NCBI RefSeq assembly: GCF_001570605.1
Contig: NZ_BBXG01000028.1
Span: forward strand, 16,566-80,565
Reading direction: 5' to 3'
Source of the DNA: Herbidospora cretacea
GTDB taxonomy: Bacteria > Actinomycetota > Actinomycetes > Streptosporangiales > Streptosporangiaceae
DNA: 64,000 bases
This document shows positions 41,339 to 54,067 of this stretch, piece after piece. The translations under genes were made by a program, and so were the position numbers. Positions within the stretch are counted from its first letter, which is position 1, and the number at the start of each line of letters is the position of its first letter. The notes under the pieces are model-generated. The model was not told the origin of the DNA and made no database searches. It was given only the letters and a program-made list of their open reading frames with translations.

Positions 41339-42034
41339 GTGTCCAGCCAGCCCCTTGACTACTGTGACGATGCCGGAAACTCCTCCCTCCGCCGTCAGCC
41401 GACACAGCGCCGCAGCGCGCGCCGGGTCGAGCGGATGCTCGACGCCTGCGCGGAGCTTCTGGACGAGGTCGGCTACGACGGCCTGTCGACGACCAGGATC
41501 GCCGAGCGCGCCGACGTGGCGATCGGCTCGGTCTACCAGTTCTTCCCCGACAAGCGAGCCATCAGCCAGGCGCTGACCAGGAGAAACGTCGAACTGTTCG
41601 TGGCCCGGGTGGGCCGCCGCTTCATCAGCGAGGAATACGCCGGCTGGTGGGACGCCGTCGACGCGATCATCGACGAGTACGTCGAGATGCACCGCAGCGT
41701 CCCGGGCTTCAAGTCGCTGCGGTTCGGCGACGCCGTCGACCTCAACCTGCTCGACGCGGGCACCGACAACAACACGGTCATCGCCGGCCGCCTGCGCGGG
41801 CTGCTGCTCAAGGAGTTCGGGCTGGCCGACAGCGAGGGCCTCGACACCGCCGTGCTGGTGGCCGTCGAGGGCGGCGACGCCGTCTTGAAACTGGCCTTCC
41901 GGCGCGATCCCGACGGTGACCCCGAGATCATCGCGGCGGCCAAGACCCTGGTGCGCAGCTACCTGTCCCGTCAGCTGCGCGACTTCAACGCGTCGGCCAC
42001 CCGGCCGGCGCCTGCTGCTCGATCTGGCGCCTGA
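41339..42034 (+). CDS. TetR family transcriptional regulator
   Basis: A 231-residue regulator. The TetR HTH spans residues about 27-72: RRVERMLDACAELLDEVGYDGL, then STTRIAERADVAIGSVYQFFPDKRAI. The ligand-binding domain follows. The GTG at 41339 is the only start that keeps the whole HTH with a leader of about 20 residues; the ribosome binding site is poor. It follows the DUF2252 gene closely and may regulate it or a distant exporter. Its final 50 bp overlap the convergent small membrane protein gene. The very end (ATRPAPAARSGA) may be less reliable. Confidence 0.88.
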   Translation: MSSQPLDYCDDAGNSSLRRQPTQRRSARRVERMLDACAELLDEVGYDGLSTTRIAERADVAIGSVYQFFPDKRAISQALTRRNVELFVARVGRRFISEEYAGWWDAVDAIIDEYVEMHRSVPGFKSLRFGDAVDLNLLDAGTDNNTVIAGRLRGLLLKEFGLADSEGLDTAVLVAVEGGDAVLKLAFRRDPDGDPEIIAAAKTLVRSYLSRQLRDFNASATRPAPAARSGA

Positions 42035-42365
42035 TGATCGCCTCGACGGCCGCCGGGTCGGGCATCGGCTGACGCGGCACCACCAGAGTGATGTGTTCCA
42101 GCGCCGGCCGGCACGGCTGACGCTGGGCGTTCTGATACCGGACGTGCGCGGCGCGCAGCTCGGCGTCGCGCAGTTCGAGGGTCCGCATGTCCGCGCCCCG
42201 CGCGGCGCGGATGTCCTGCAGCTGTGCCCGCAGGCGGAGCACCTCTCTGACGGCTTGTTCGTGGGCCTCGAAACGCGCCGCGACATAACCCGCCAAACCG
42301 GGCACTATCGCCGCCGCCGTGAGCGCGCAGGCCACTGTGAAGGTCGTCTGCCTGGAAACGCCCAT
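41985..42365 (-). CDS. Small membrane-anchored coiled-coil protein
   Basis: A 126-residue protein from ATG 42365. One hydrophobic helix (residues about 8-30, VACALTAAAIVPGLAGYV) is followed by a charged helix rich in Ala, Arg, Glu and Leu (about 31-75), which looks like a short coiled coil. A Pro-containing tail ends QQAPAGWPTR. Orientation by charge suggests the coil lies outside or is tethered to the membrane surface. No family is recognised. The gene overlaps the convergent TetR gene by 50 bp, which is long for this genome, so one of the two 3' ends could be misjudged. Confidence 0.6.
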   Translation of the reverse strand: MGVSRQTTFTVACALTAAAIVPGLAGYVAARFEAHEQAVREVLRLRAQLQDIRAARGADMRTLELRDAELRAAHVRYQNAQRQPCRPALEHITLVVPRQPMPDPAAVEAIIRRQIEQQAPAGWPTR

Positions 42366-42522
42366 CGCAGTCCCGTTCCCTCCAGATGGAGCTCAGGTCC
42401 CGTCAATATGCCCGTGAGCTGGAACGACACACGCTCTGTAGATGACCTGGAGCTAATCGTTGCCAGAGGAATGCCTGCGGTTGTCCGGGCAAAGACCCGC
42501 CGCGCTCGCTAGCCTCATCCTT

Positions 42523-43053
42523 GTGGCACATGTGACGCGGGAGCAGCTTGATCGTCTGCTCGAACAGACCCTGCTGTCCGACGACCACGGTGCCCTGGCG
42601 CGGCGCCTCGACGAGTTGGCGCAGGGGTACGAATCAGGTGAGGTCTCCCGGGCCTACATCCTGGCCCTGTCCGCCGAGGAGTGGCGTCAGGCGGGTCACC
42701 CCGACGCGGCCCTCGACCGCTACCAGCAGGCGGCCGACGGCGACGGGGGAGACGTCAACGTCGACCCGCGCGCGGGCATCGCCGACACCCTGTTCGAGCT
42801 CGACCGGCCCGACGAGGCCCGCGACGTCATCGAGGCCCTGCGCGCCGCGCCGTGCTCCCCGGCGACCGTGCTCAACGTGGCGGAGACCCTGGCGGCGTAC
42901 GGAGACCTGACGGGAGCCCACGAGTGGGCCACCGAGGGCGTCACCGCCTGCCCTCCGGGCAACTCGCTCCGCGAGTCCCTGCTGCGCACCCGCTACCGGA
43001 TCCGCATCGACCTGGGCCTCCCCGAAGACGATCTCGACGCGCTGGCCTCCTGA
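42523..43053 (+). CDS. TPR-like protein
   Basis: A 176-residue soluble, all-helical protein. GTG 42523 is preferred to a TTG at 42460 whose added residues look noncoding. From about residue 40, Ala-rich helix pairs resemble tetratricopeptide repeats: AYILALSAEEWRQAGHPDAA, ARAGIADTLFELDRPDEARD-like and VAETLAAYGDLTGAHEWATE (quoted in part). Such repeats act as protein docking surfaces. There is no membrane helix. It is monocistronic, followed by a perfect terminator. No specific partner can be named. Confidence 0.75.
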   Translation: MAHVTREQLDRLLEQTLLSDDHGALARRLDELAQGYESGEVSRAYILALSAEEWRQAGHPDAALDRYQQAADGDGGDVNVDPRAGIADTLFELDRPDEARDVIEALRAAPCSPATVLNVAETLAAYGDLTGAHEWATEGVTACPPGNSLRESLLRTRYRIRIDLGLPEDDLDALAS

Positions 43054-43061
43054 CACAGAGA

Positions 43062-43095
43062 AAGGAGCCGCGAGACGAAGTCTCTGCGGCTCCTT
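43062..43095. terminator. Strong hairpin terminator
   Basis: AAGGAGCCGC (43062-43071) pairs with GCGGCTCCTT (43086-43095), extended inward by GAGAC/GTCTC around a GAA loop. It serves the TPR-like gene and may also serve the convergent exported-protein gene ending at 43179. Confidence 0.85.
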
Positions 43096-43178
43096 GGTGC
43101 TCTATATGTGGACGGCCCGCACGCCTGGAGGCGCTGGCCGGATGCGATGGGGAACTGCGGGGAAGAAGATCAGTCGCC

Positions 43179-43877
43179 TCAGTTGAGGAGAGCGCCGCCG
43201 AGGAGCTTCCCGGCGAGCCCGGTGAGGCCGGCCAGGTCGGCGCCGCCCAGACCGCCGGTGAGACCGGCCGGCTCGCGCTTGGCGGGGGCCTGGCGGGGCT
43301 GGACGCCGCTCACGACCTCGCCCACCGAATCGGTGATCCCGCCGGGGACGACGCCGACCTTCGGCACCTTCGGCAGCATCTTCGACATCCGGGGCACCGG
43401 CGGCACGCCCGGCAGGTCGGGCAGCACAGACAGGTCGGGGATCACGTTGGGCACGCCCGGCAGCGCCGACCCCGACGCGATGCCGAGCACGCCGTCGGCC
43501 CGTGCCAGGCCCGCCAGGCCGAGGAGCGAGGCCGCCCGCTGGACGGTCCGGGACACCTCGTCGCCGGGGGCCACCCGGCCGCACGGCACCCCGGCCAGCC
43601 GTCCGGCCTGGGCCATGGTCATCGCCGTGGAGCCGCCCGTGCGGGTCAGGTCGCGGACCGTCTTCCTGGCCGCGCCCGCCGACCTGGCGACGTCGGCGGC
43701 GCCCTTCACGACCGAGGCGGCGACCGCGCCGGTCCTGGCGGCGGCCTTGTAACCGGTCACGCACAGGCCGTCGTCGGCGTGGGCCTGCTGCCCGGCGGCG
43801 GACAACCAGCTCACCCCGGCGGTGACGACCGCCAGAGCGACGAGCCGCCCCCGGATGCTACGTGATGTCATCGACAT
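43179..43877 (-). CDS. Secreted hypothetical protein
   Basis: A 232-residue exported protein. ATG 43877 follows GGGGGG with a six-base spacer. The signal peptide spans residues about 1-32 (hydrophobic LVALAVVTAGVSWL, cleavage near QQAHA-DD). The mature part has two cysteines (LCVTGY and VPCGRV) about 60 residues apart and an Ala-rich helical region. A Pro/Val/Leu-rich stretch follows (PDLSVLPDLPGVPPVPRM), and a Gly/Leu-rich tail closes it (LTGLAGKLLGGALLN). The low-complexity, repeat-like composition resembles structural or surface-active secreted proteins. No family is recognised. It lies downstream of clpB on the same strand but probably has its own promoter. Confidence 0.75.
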   Translation of the reverse strand: MSMTSRSIRGRLVALAVVTAGVSWLSAAGQQAHADDGLCVTGYKAAARTGAVAASVVKGAADVARSAGAARKTVRDLTRTGGSTAMTMAQAGRLAGVPCGRVAPGDEVSRTVQRAASLLGLAGLARADGVLGIASGSALPGVPNVIPDLSVLPDLPGVPPVPRMSKMLPKVPKVGVVPGGITDSVGEVVSGVQPRQAPAKREPAGLTGGLGGADLAGLTGLAGKLLGGALLN

Positions 43878-43975
43878 CAACGCCCCCCTGTTGCTTGCGG
43901 TAGTTCGGTGAGTGCCGAACGTAGCAGCGGGGTTTTCGCAGCCGGGAGCGGCTTGTCCCAGTCGTGGAGAACTGA

Positions 43976-46555
<2,580 letters not shown>

Positions 46556-46680
46556 GTCTATTGGCCTCGCCTTCGCTCGGCGGCCTGGCCGCCTTCAGCC
46601 ACTGTCTTCCCTCGTCGCTCCGCTCCTCAGTCCAGACAGCGGCGCGGCCGGGCACTTCCCCCGTACGACAAATGTCTTTG

Positions 46681-47028
46681 CTATGACGGCGGTAGTTCGT
46701 ATCTGACCAGAGCCCGGATCAGCTTCAGTTCCGTGGCTATGCGGTTGAGTTCGTCTCTTAGGCGGAGGTTCTCGGTCTCCAGCTCCAAGATGCGTTTGAT
46801 GCCTGCCAGGTTTATGCCCTCCTCCTGCGACAGGCGCTGGACCTCTCTGAGGAGGACGATGTCGCGGGTCGAGTAGAGGCGGCCCCGGCCTGCCGTGCGG
46901 CCGGGGCTGACCAGACCCAGACGGTCGTACTGGCGCAGCGTTTGCGGGTGGAGGCCGCTCAGCTGGGCGGCCACGGAGATCACATAGACGGGCGTCTCGT
47001 CGGACAGGTCGAAGAAATTGGCGTCCAT
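46681..47028 (-). CDS. hspR: Heat-shock repressor HspR (MerR family)
   Basis: A 115-residue repressor. The MerR-type HTH begins VYVISVAAQLSGLHPQTLRQYDRLGLVSPGR (quoted in part by its elements VAAQLSGLHPQTLRQYDRLG and RGRLYSTRDIVLLREVQRL). A leucine-rich helix (ILELETENLRLRDELNRI) provides dimerisation. HspR binds HAIR sequences (CTTGAGT-N7-ACTCAAG) with DnaK as co-repressor. Two such sites lie upstream of dnaK in this window, so the operon is autoregulated. Its start lies 3 bp after the dnaJ stop. The last residues are short compared with some homologues but complete. Confidence 0.96.
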   Translation of the reverse strand: MDANFFDLSDETPVYVISVAAQLSGLHPQTLRQYDRLGLVSPGRTAGRGRLYSTRDIVLLREVQRLSQEEGINLAGIKRILELETENLRLRDELNRIATELKLIRALVRYELPPS

Positions 47029-47031
47029 CCG

Positions 47032-48201
47032 CTACTCGCTTCTGGCCTGCTTGATCAGTTCCTCGCGGAGGTCGGGTCCGTCGGTCGCGTCACGGAACTG
47101 CTCCAGCGCCGCCCTCGCCTTGTCGTCGAGGTGTTCGGGCACGACGACCTGGACGGTCGCGAGCATGTCGCCCTTCGTGCCGTCCTTGCGGGGGGCGCCC
47201 CGGCCGCGCACCCGGAAGGTGCGGCCGTTGGGAGTGCCCTCGGGGATGCGGAGCGTGACCGGCATGCCGCGCAGCACCGGCACCCGGATCTCGGCGCCCA
47301 GCGCGGCCTCGGGAAACGTGACGGGCACGGTCACCGTGAGGTTCTCGCCGCTGCGGCCGAAGACGGGGTGGGGCTGGACGTGGACCAGCACGTAGAGGTC
47401 GCCCGCGGGGCCGCCGTTCTCGCCCGGTGCGCCCTTGCCCTTGAGCTTGACCCGGCTGCCGTCGCTGACGCCCGCCGGGATGCGGGCCTGGATCGTGCGG
47501 GTGCTGCGGCCGCGGCCGCTGCCCTCGCAGACCGGGCACGGGTCGTCGACCAGCAGCCCCCGGCCCCGGCAGTCGCGGCAGGGCTCGGAGAAGGCGAAGT
47601 TGCCCAGGTTGCGGCTGGCCGCGCCGGTGCCGTCACAGGTCGGGCAGACGCGGGGCGTGGTGCCGGCCTTGGCGCCCGTGCCGGAACAGGCCGGGCAGGC
47701 CGACGAGCTGGTCAGACGCAGGGAGACGGTCGCGCCGTCGATCGACTCGGCGAACGACAGGGTGACCTCGGACTCGATGTCCTGGCCGCGGCGGGCCCGG
47801 CCGGCCGTGTTGGCCTTCGGTCCGCCGCCCCGGTTGAACAGGCCGCCGAACAGGTCGCCGATGCGGTCGCCCGCCTGGTTGGTGCCGCCGAAGAGGTCGC
47901 CGAAGTCGAAGCCCTGCTGCCCGGCGCCCGGCCGCCCGGGACGGTTGTAACCGCCGAGGCCGCCGCCGAACAGGCTCCTGGCCTCGTCGTACTCCTTGCG
48001 CCGCTTGGTGTCGCTCAGGGTGTCGTAGGCCTCGGAGACGGCCTTGAACTTCTCCTCGGTCTCCTTGTTCCCCTTGTTCGCGTCAGGGTGGTACTGCCGG
48101 GCCAGCTTGCGGTAGGCCTTCTTGATCTCTTCGGGGGTCGCGGTCTTGGGCACACCGAGGACGCCGTAGTAGTCCTTCTCCAGGTAGTCCTTGGTGCTCA
48201 T
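47032..48201 (-). CDS. dnaJ: Co-chaperone DnaJ
   Basis: A 389-residue type I DnaJ. The J-domain has YHPDANKG with HPD at residues 38-40. A Gly/Phe-rich linker follows ([19 protein letters not shown]). Four zinc-finger CxxCxGxG motifs follow: [24 protein letters not shown] and CPVCEGSG. The C-terminal substrate-binding domains end at residue 389. It stimulates the DnaK ATPase. GGAGGAAG precedes the ATG at 48201. An 80 bp gap with a hairpin separates it from grpE, unlike the tight spacing elsewhere in the operon. The DnaJ1-type N-terminus [17 protein letters not shown] is typical of the actinobacterial dnaK-linked copy. Confidence 0.97.
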   Translation of the reverse strand: MSTKDYLEKDYYGVLGVPKTATPEEIKKAYRKLARQYHPDANKGNKETEEKFKAVSEAYDTLSDTKRRKEYDEARSLFGGGLGGYNRPGRPGAGQQGFDFGDLFGGTNQAGDRIGDLFGGLFNRGGGPKANTAGRARRGQDIESEVTLSFAESIDGATVSLRLTSSSACPACSGTGAKAGTTPRVCPTCDGTGAASRNLGNFAFSEPCRDCRGRGLLVDDPCPVCEGSGRGRSTRTIQARIPAGVSDGSRVKLKGKGAPGENGGPAGDLYVLVHVQPHPVFGRSGENLTVTVPVTFPEAALGAEIRVPVLRGMPVTLRIPEGTPNGRTFRVRGRGAPRKDGTKGDMLATVQVVVPEHLDDKARAALEQFRDATDGPDLREELIKQARSE

Positions 48202-48243
48202 CTAACGCTTCCTCCGCGTGAACAGACACATATGTGATGGGTG

Positions 48244-48268
48244 CCCCTCCCGCGTGGTGCGGGAGGGG
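48244..48268 (-). promoter_or_regulatory. Intercistronic hairpin between grpE and dnaJ
   Basis: CCCCTCCCGC (48244-48253) pairs perfectly with GCGGGAGGGG (48259-48268) across GTGGT. There is no T-run, so it is more likely an mRNA-processing, stabilising or partial-termination element than a full stop within the heat-shock operon. Confidence 0.6.
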
Positions 48269-48282
48269 GCTCCCTCAGAGAT

Positions 48283-48878
48283 TCAGGCGCCGGCGGGCTC
48301 GTCGTCGAGGACGTCGCCACCACCGGACTCCGGCTCGGCCACCGCGACCCGCGCGGGACGCAGGACACGCTCGCCGAGGCGGTAACCGGGCTGCAGGATC
48401 TCGACACAGGTCGCCTCGGCGACCTCGGCCGAGTAGCTGTGCATCAGGGCCTCGTGGATCGTCGGGTCGAAGGGGTCGCCCTTCGAGCCGAACGACGACA
48501 GGCCCAGCTTGCCGACGGCCGATTCGAGCGACTCGCTCACCTTGGCGAAACCACCGGTCAGCTCCCCGTGGTCACGCGCCCGGCCGATGTCGTCGAGGAC
48601 CGGCAGCAGCTCGTTGATCACACCGGCGACGGCCTGCTCACGAACGGTGATCCGGTCGCGCTCGACCCGCTTGCGGTAGTTGGAGAACTCCGCCTGGAGG
48701 CGCTGGAGGTCGGCGGTGCGCTCGGCCAGGAGCTCCGCGGCCGCCCCGCCCAGGGCGGAGGTGTCGGCCGCGGTCTCGTCGGGCGCGGGCGCGGTCTCGC
48801 GGGCCGCCAGCGTCTCGGGGTCGATCTTGCGGTTGTCGCGGATCACCGGCTCCTGCTCGGAACCGTTCTCACGCGGGG

Positions 48879-48882
<4 letters not shown>
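48283..48882 (-). CDS. grpE: Nucleotide exchange factor GrpE
   Basis: A 199-residue protein. A disordered acidic/Ala-rich N-terminus is followed by the long dimerising helix ([20 protein letters not shown], residues about 56-75). The conserved core has [19 protein letters not shown] and [11 protein letters not shown]. The beta domain near the end has [25 protein letters not shown] (quoted in part). GrpE exchanges ADP for ATP on DnaK. The ATG at 48882 overlaps the dnaK stop by 4 bp, giving translational coupling. Confidence 0.96.
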
Positions 48883-50750
<1,868 letters not shown>

Positions 50751-50772
50751 GAGTACGTCCTTGTAGTCAAAG

Positions 50773-50791
50773 TTGAGTCGATGTGACTCAA
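50773..50791. promoter_or_regulatory. HAIR operator 1 (HspR site)
   Basis: TTGAGT-CGATGTG-ACTCAA is an exact match to the HspR-associated inverted repeat core (TTGAGT-N7-ACTCAA). It lies 23 bp upstream of the dnaK start and adjoins the -10 element, well placed to block transcription. Confidence 0.92.
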
Positions 50792-50820
50792 TACTCGGTG
50801 AGTACGGAAGCGCTTGTCAA
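50791..50820 (-). promoter_or_regulatory. Predicted dnaK promoter
   Basis: On the minus strand TTGACA (50820-50815) and GAGTAT (50796-50791) are separated by 18 bp. They lie between the two HAIR sites and fit a housekeeping sigma factor promoter controlled by repression. Confidence 0.65.
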
Positions 50821-50839
50821 ACGCTGTCCTGTCAACGGT

Positions 50840-50860
50840 CTTGAGTCTAGTGGGCTCAAC
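50840..50860. promoter_or_regulatory. HAIR operator 2 (HspR site)
   Basis: CTTGAGT-CTAGTGG-GCTCAAC is a HAIR element with one mismatch in the right arm (GCTCAA for ACTCAA). It lies upstream of the -35 element, so HspR dimers could flank the promoter. Confidence 0.85.
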
Positions 50861-50912
50861 TCTCGGCGCGAGCGGAATGTTCCCTAGATGTCCCTGATTC
50901 GACCCCTAGGGG

Positions 50913-51281
50913 TCACCGGGCCCCGTCGAAGATCACCCTCTTCCCGACCGGGTTCTTGAGCCGCACGTACGTGGCCTTCTTGATCGCCATCGCCACGCAC
51001 ATGCCGGCGTCCTTGACCGAGCCCTCGTACAGGGTGATCCGGACCGTCTTCCTCGTCTCCTTGACCGCGACCCTGGTGAGGACCGTGCACGGCTCCACCC
51101 CCGACCACCACACGACGCGCACCCCGCGCATGTGGGGCCTGGCGGTCAGCCACCTCACCTTGTGGGGGTTGAGCGCGCCCTTCTGGATCTTGACCACCTT
51201 CGGCCCGGGGGCGGCGGCCTGGGCGGGGGCGGCGGGAACGAGCAGGGCGGCCACGGCCGCGCCGACGACTAAGAGTCTCAT
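50913..51281 (-). CDS. Secreted protein, paralog of the adjacent upstream lipoprotein
   Basis: A 122-residue exported protein from ATG 51281, overlapping the previous stop by 4 bp. The signal peptide covers residues about 1-22 (ending PAQAA) with no lipobox Cys. The mature domain is a small beta-rich unit: VRVVWWSGVEPCTVLTRVAV, VRITLYEGSVKDAGMCVAM and ATYVRLKNPVGKRVIFDGAR. The two cysteines (VEPC and GMC) are positioned for a disulfide. The same pattern is found in the gene directly upstream, so this is a tandem duplication in which one copy lost or never had the lipid anchor. The function is unknown. Confidence 0.82.
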   Translation of the reverse strand: MRLLVVGAAVAALLVPAAPAQAAAPGPKVVKIQKGALNPHKVRWLTARPHMRGVRVVWWSGVEPCTVLTRVAVKETRKTVRITLYEGSVKDAGMCVAMAIKKATYVRLKNPVGKRVIFDGAR

Positions 51282-51715
51282 TGGGCACCATCCACGACTT
51301 CCCGGCCGGCCAGGGGTTTGGCCAGCTTGACGAACGTCTCCTTCTCGATCGCGATCTGGATGCAGGCCGCCTCGGGATCGGTGGTGCCCTCCCAGAGGGT
51401 CACCGTGACCTCCGTGTCGGTTTCCTTCACGTCGACGCGGTCGAGGGTGTAGCAGGGCTCGACCCCCGAACTCCACGAGATCATCACGCCGTCGCCGGCG
51501 GGGGTGGCGCGCGTCCAGGGCACCTTGCGTGGTTCCACCGTGCCGCCCTTGGGCTGCACCAGCGTCGGCCCGCTCGGCGTGGCCGAGGCCGGCGGGGCGG
51601 CGGGCTGGTCGGGGCCGATCGGTGAACCGCTGTCCACGGCGTCTCCATTTCCGCAGGCCGAGGCCATGATCACGGTCGTGAACATGGCCGCGATGACGAG
51701 CCGGATCCTTCTCAT
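51278..51715 (-). CDS. Lipoprotein, paralog of the adjacent downstream secreted protein
   Basis: A 145-residue protein from ATG 51715. The signal peptide ends in a lipobox MASAC (Cys21), so it should be membrane-anchored outside the cell. A Pro/Ser/Ala linker leads to the same domain as in its neighbour: VMISWSSGVEPCYTLDRVDV, VTVTLWEGTTDPEAACIQIAI and ETFVKLAKPLAGREVVDGAQ. The conserved S-G-V-E-P-C and A-C positions likely form a disulfide. It is divergent from an ABC exporter operon 78 bp away. Ligand and partner are unknown. Confidence 0.85.
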   Translation of the reverse strand: MRRIRLVIAAMFTTVIMASACGNGDAVDSGSPIGPDQPAAPPASATPSGPTLVQPKGGTVEPRKVPWTRATPAGDGVMISWSSGVEPCYTLDRVDVKETDTEVTVTLWEGTTDPEAACIQIAIEKETFVKLAKPLAGREVVDGAQ

Positions 51716-51793
51716 GTCCGTATGACGGGTGTCACTCCGAAGGGGTTCAGCGACCCGTTGACTCCGGTATGGCCACGGGTTTAATTTCATCAC

Positions 51794-52522
51794 ATGATGA
51801 GTTCTGAAGAACCCGCGATAGCCGTCACCGGGCTGCGGGTCGTCCGGGGAGCCCGCGAGGTGCTCCACGGGCTGTCGTTCCAGGTGCCGAAAGGGCAGAT
51901 CACCGGGTTACTCGGGCCGAGCGGCTGCGGGAAGACCACGCTGATCCGGTCGATCGTGGGCGTGCAGGTCGTCGCCGGGGGCGAGGTGACCGTGCTGGGG
52001 CGTCCGGCGGGGTCGGCCGAGCTGCGCCGCCTGATCGGCTACTCCACCCAGAACCCGGCGATCTACCGCGATCTGTCGGTGCTGGAGAACCTGCGCTACT
52101 TCGCCGCCGTGCTGGGCGCGCCGAAGACCGACCCGGCCCGGGTCCTCGCCGAGGTGGGCCTGGAGGGCGCCGCCCACCAGCTCGGCGGCACGCTGTCGGG
52201 AGGCCAGCTCAGCCGGGCCAGCCTGGCGGTCTCGCTGCTCGGCTCGCCGCGGCTGCTCACCCTCGACGAGCCGACCGTCGGGCTCGACCCGGTGCTCCGC
52301 AAGGAGCTGTGGGAGCTGTTCCAGGGCCTGGCCGACCGGGGCGTCACGATCCTGGTCTCCAGCCACGTCATGGACGAGGCGGCCCGCTGCCAGCGGCTGG
52401 TCATGCTGCGCGACGGCGAGATCCTCGCCGACGACAGCCCCTCGGGCCTGCGCGCCCGCACCGGCACCGAGGACCTGGAGCAGGCCTTCCTGCGCCTCAT
52501 CGAAGAGAGGCAGGCGGCATGA
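51794..52522 (+). CDS. ABC transporter ATP-binding protein
   Basis: A 242-residue ATPase. Walker A GPSGCGKT is at residues 41-48. The signature reads LSGGQLSRASLAVSLL rather than the usual LSGGQxQR. Walker B is LLTLDEPTVGLDP and the H-loop SSHVMDEA. It belongs with ABC-2 exporters: the permease starts in its stop codon (ATGA). ATG 51794 follows ATTTCATC without a strong ribosome binding site; a second ATG follows immediately. The substrate is unknown, but the set resembles multidrug or antibiotic exporters. Confidence 0.92.
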   Translation: MMSSEEPAIAVTGLRVVRGAREVLHGLSFQVPKGQITGLLGPSGCGKTTLIRSIVGVQVVAGGEVTVLGRPAGSAELRRLIGYSTQNPAIYRDLSVLENLRYFAAVLGAPKTDPARVLAEVGLEGAAHQLGGTLSGGQLSRASLAVSLLGSPRLLTLDEPTVGLDPVLRKELWELFQGLADRGVTILVSSHVMDEAARCQRLVMLRDGEILADDSPSGLRARTGTEDLEQAFLRLIEERQAA

Positions 52523-53244
52523 TCACCCTTGCCACCGCGAGAAGGATCGGCGGCCAGCTCCGCAACGACCCCCGCACCATCGCCCTGATGGTCCTGGTGC
52601 CGACGCTGATCATGATCCTGCTCTACTACGTGATCGACAACGAGCAGGCGTTCGCCCAGTGGGCCCCCGTGCTGCTGTCGATCTTCCCCTTCCTGGTGAT
52701 GTTCCTGGTCACCTCCATCTCCACCCTTCGCGAGCGCACGTCGGGCACGCTGGAGCGGCTGATGGCCTCCCCGCTGCGCCAGCTCGACCTCCTCCTCGGC
52801 TACGGCCTGGCCTTCGGCGTCGCCGCCGTCCTCCAGGTGACCGTCGCTCTCGCCGTCTCGCTGACCTGGCTCGGCTACGAACCGAGGGGAGACCTCTGGG
52901 CGCTGGTCCTGGTCGCCCTGCTCAACGCCCTGCTGGGCACCGCCCTGGGGCTGCTGTGCAGCGCGTTCGCCCGGTCGGAGTTCCAGGCGGTGCAGTTCAT
53001 GCCGCTGGTGATGGTGCCCCAGATCCTCCTCGGCGGGGTCATCGTGCCGCGCGAGCAGATGGCGACCGTGCTGGAGTGGATCTCCAACGTCCTGCCGATG
53101 TCCTACGCCCTGGAGGCCATGAGGCTGGCCGTGATCGGCGGCGACCTCGGCGGTGACTTCTGGCGCGACATCGCGGTGGTGGCCGGTTGCGTGCTGCTGG
53201 CCCTCGTCCTGGGCGCGGCGACGCTGAAGAGGCGCACACCGTAA
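52519..53244 (+). CDS. ABC-2 type transporter permease
   Basis: A 241-residue membrane protein with six hydrophobic segments. The first is near residues 22-40 (IALMVLVPTLIMILLYYVI), then a short loop. Five helices follow, with LRERTSGTLERLMASPLRQ (about 74-92), the conserved cytoplasmic segment of ABC-2 permeases. QILLGGVIVPREQMATVLEW precedes the last helices. Unlike the permease at 18189-19235 it lacks a large external domain. It ends 10 bp before proC, so proC could be expressed from the same transcript. Confidence 0.92.
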   Translation: MITLATARRIGGQLRNDPRTIALMVLVPTLIMILLYYVIDNEQAFAQWAPVLLSIFPFLVMFLVTSISTLRERTSGTLERLMASPLRQLDLLLGYGLAFGVAAVLQVTVALAVSLTWLGYEPRGDLWALVLVALLNALLGTALGLLCSAFARSEFQAVQFMPLVMVPQILLGGVIVPREQMATVLEWISNVLPMSYALEAMRLAVIGGDLGGDFWRDIAVVAGCVLLALVLGAATLKRRTP

Positions 53245-53254
53245 ACTGCCACCC

Positions 53255-54055
53255 ATGATCGCGATCCTGGGCACCGGCAAGATGGGTGAGGCGCTCCTTT
53301 CCGGCCTGGTCCGGGCGGGGCGGGCGGCTGACCAGATCATGGTCACCACCCGCCGGCCCGACCGGGCCAAGACGCTTGCCGACACCTACGGCGTCCGGGT
53401 CGTCACCAACGTCGAGGCGGCCGAGCGGGCCGACGCGCTGATCCTGGCGGTCAAGCCCCAGGACATGGGGACCCTGCTGCGGGAGATCGGCCCCGTGATG
53501 CCGGCCGGCAAGCTGGTCATCTCGGTCGCGGCGGGCATCACCACCGACTTCGTGCAGGCCCGGCTGGGCGGCCCGGTCCCGGTCGTCCGGGTCATGTCGA
53601 ACACGCCGGTGCTGGTCGACGAGGCCATGAGCGTGATCTCGGGCGGCGCCCACGCCGACGAGGAACACCTCCAGCTGACCGAAGACCTGCTCCGGCCGGT
53701 CGGCAAGGTCCTGCGCATCCCCGAGGCCCAGCAAGACGGCGCGACCGCGCTGAGCGGCTCGGGCCCGGCCTACTTCTTCTACCTGGTCGAGGCCATGGTC
53801 GACGCGGGCATCCTGCTCGGCATGCCCCGGGCCGCCGCGCTCGACATGGTCAAGCAGTCGATCGTCGGCGCGGCGATCATGCTCCGCGACTCGGGCGAAC
53901 ACCCGGTGATCCTCCGCGAGGCCGTCACCTCCCCTGGCGGGACCACCATCGCCGCCATCGCCGAGCTGGAGCGCCACCGCGTGCGCGCCGCTTTCCTCGA
54001 CGCGATCGAGGCGGCCCGGGACCGCAGCCGTGAACTGGGCGGGACGAACAAATAG
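53255..54055 (+). CDS. proC: Pyrroline-5-carboxylate reductase
   Basis: A 266-residue enzyme for the last step of proline synthesis, reducing 1-pyrroline-5-carboxylate with NAD(P)H. The Rossmann motif is ILGTGKMGEALLSG at residues 4-17. VKPQDMGTLL and VRVMSNTPVLVDEAMSVIS lie in the middle. The C-terminal helical domain has the family signature LSGSGPAYFFYLVEAMVDAG (about 167-186) and VTSPGGTTIAAIAELE. The ATG follows the permease stop by 10 bp with no clear Shine-Dalgarno sequence. Confidence 0.96.
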   Translation: MIAILGTGKMGEALLSGLVRAGRAADQIMVTTRRPDRAKTLADTYGVRVVTNVEAAERADALILAVKPQDMGTLLREIGPVMPAGKLVISVAAGITTDFVQARLGGPVPVVRVMSNTPVLVDEAMSVISGGAHADEEHLQLTEDLLRPVGKVLRIPEAQQDGATALSGSGPAYFFYLVEAMVDAGILLGMPRAAALDMVKQSIVGAAIMLRDSGEHPVILREAVTSPGGTTIAAIAELERHRVRAAFLDAIEAARDRSRELGGTNK

Positions 54056-54067
54056 TGATTAATAGAT

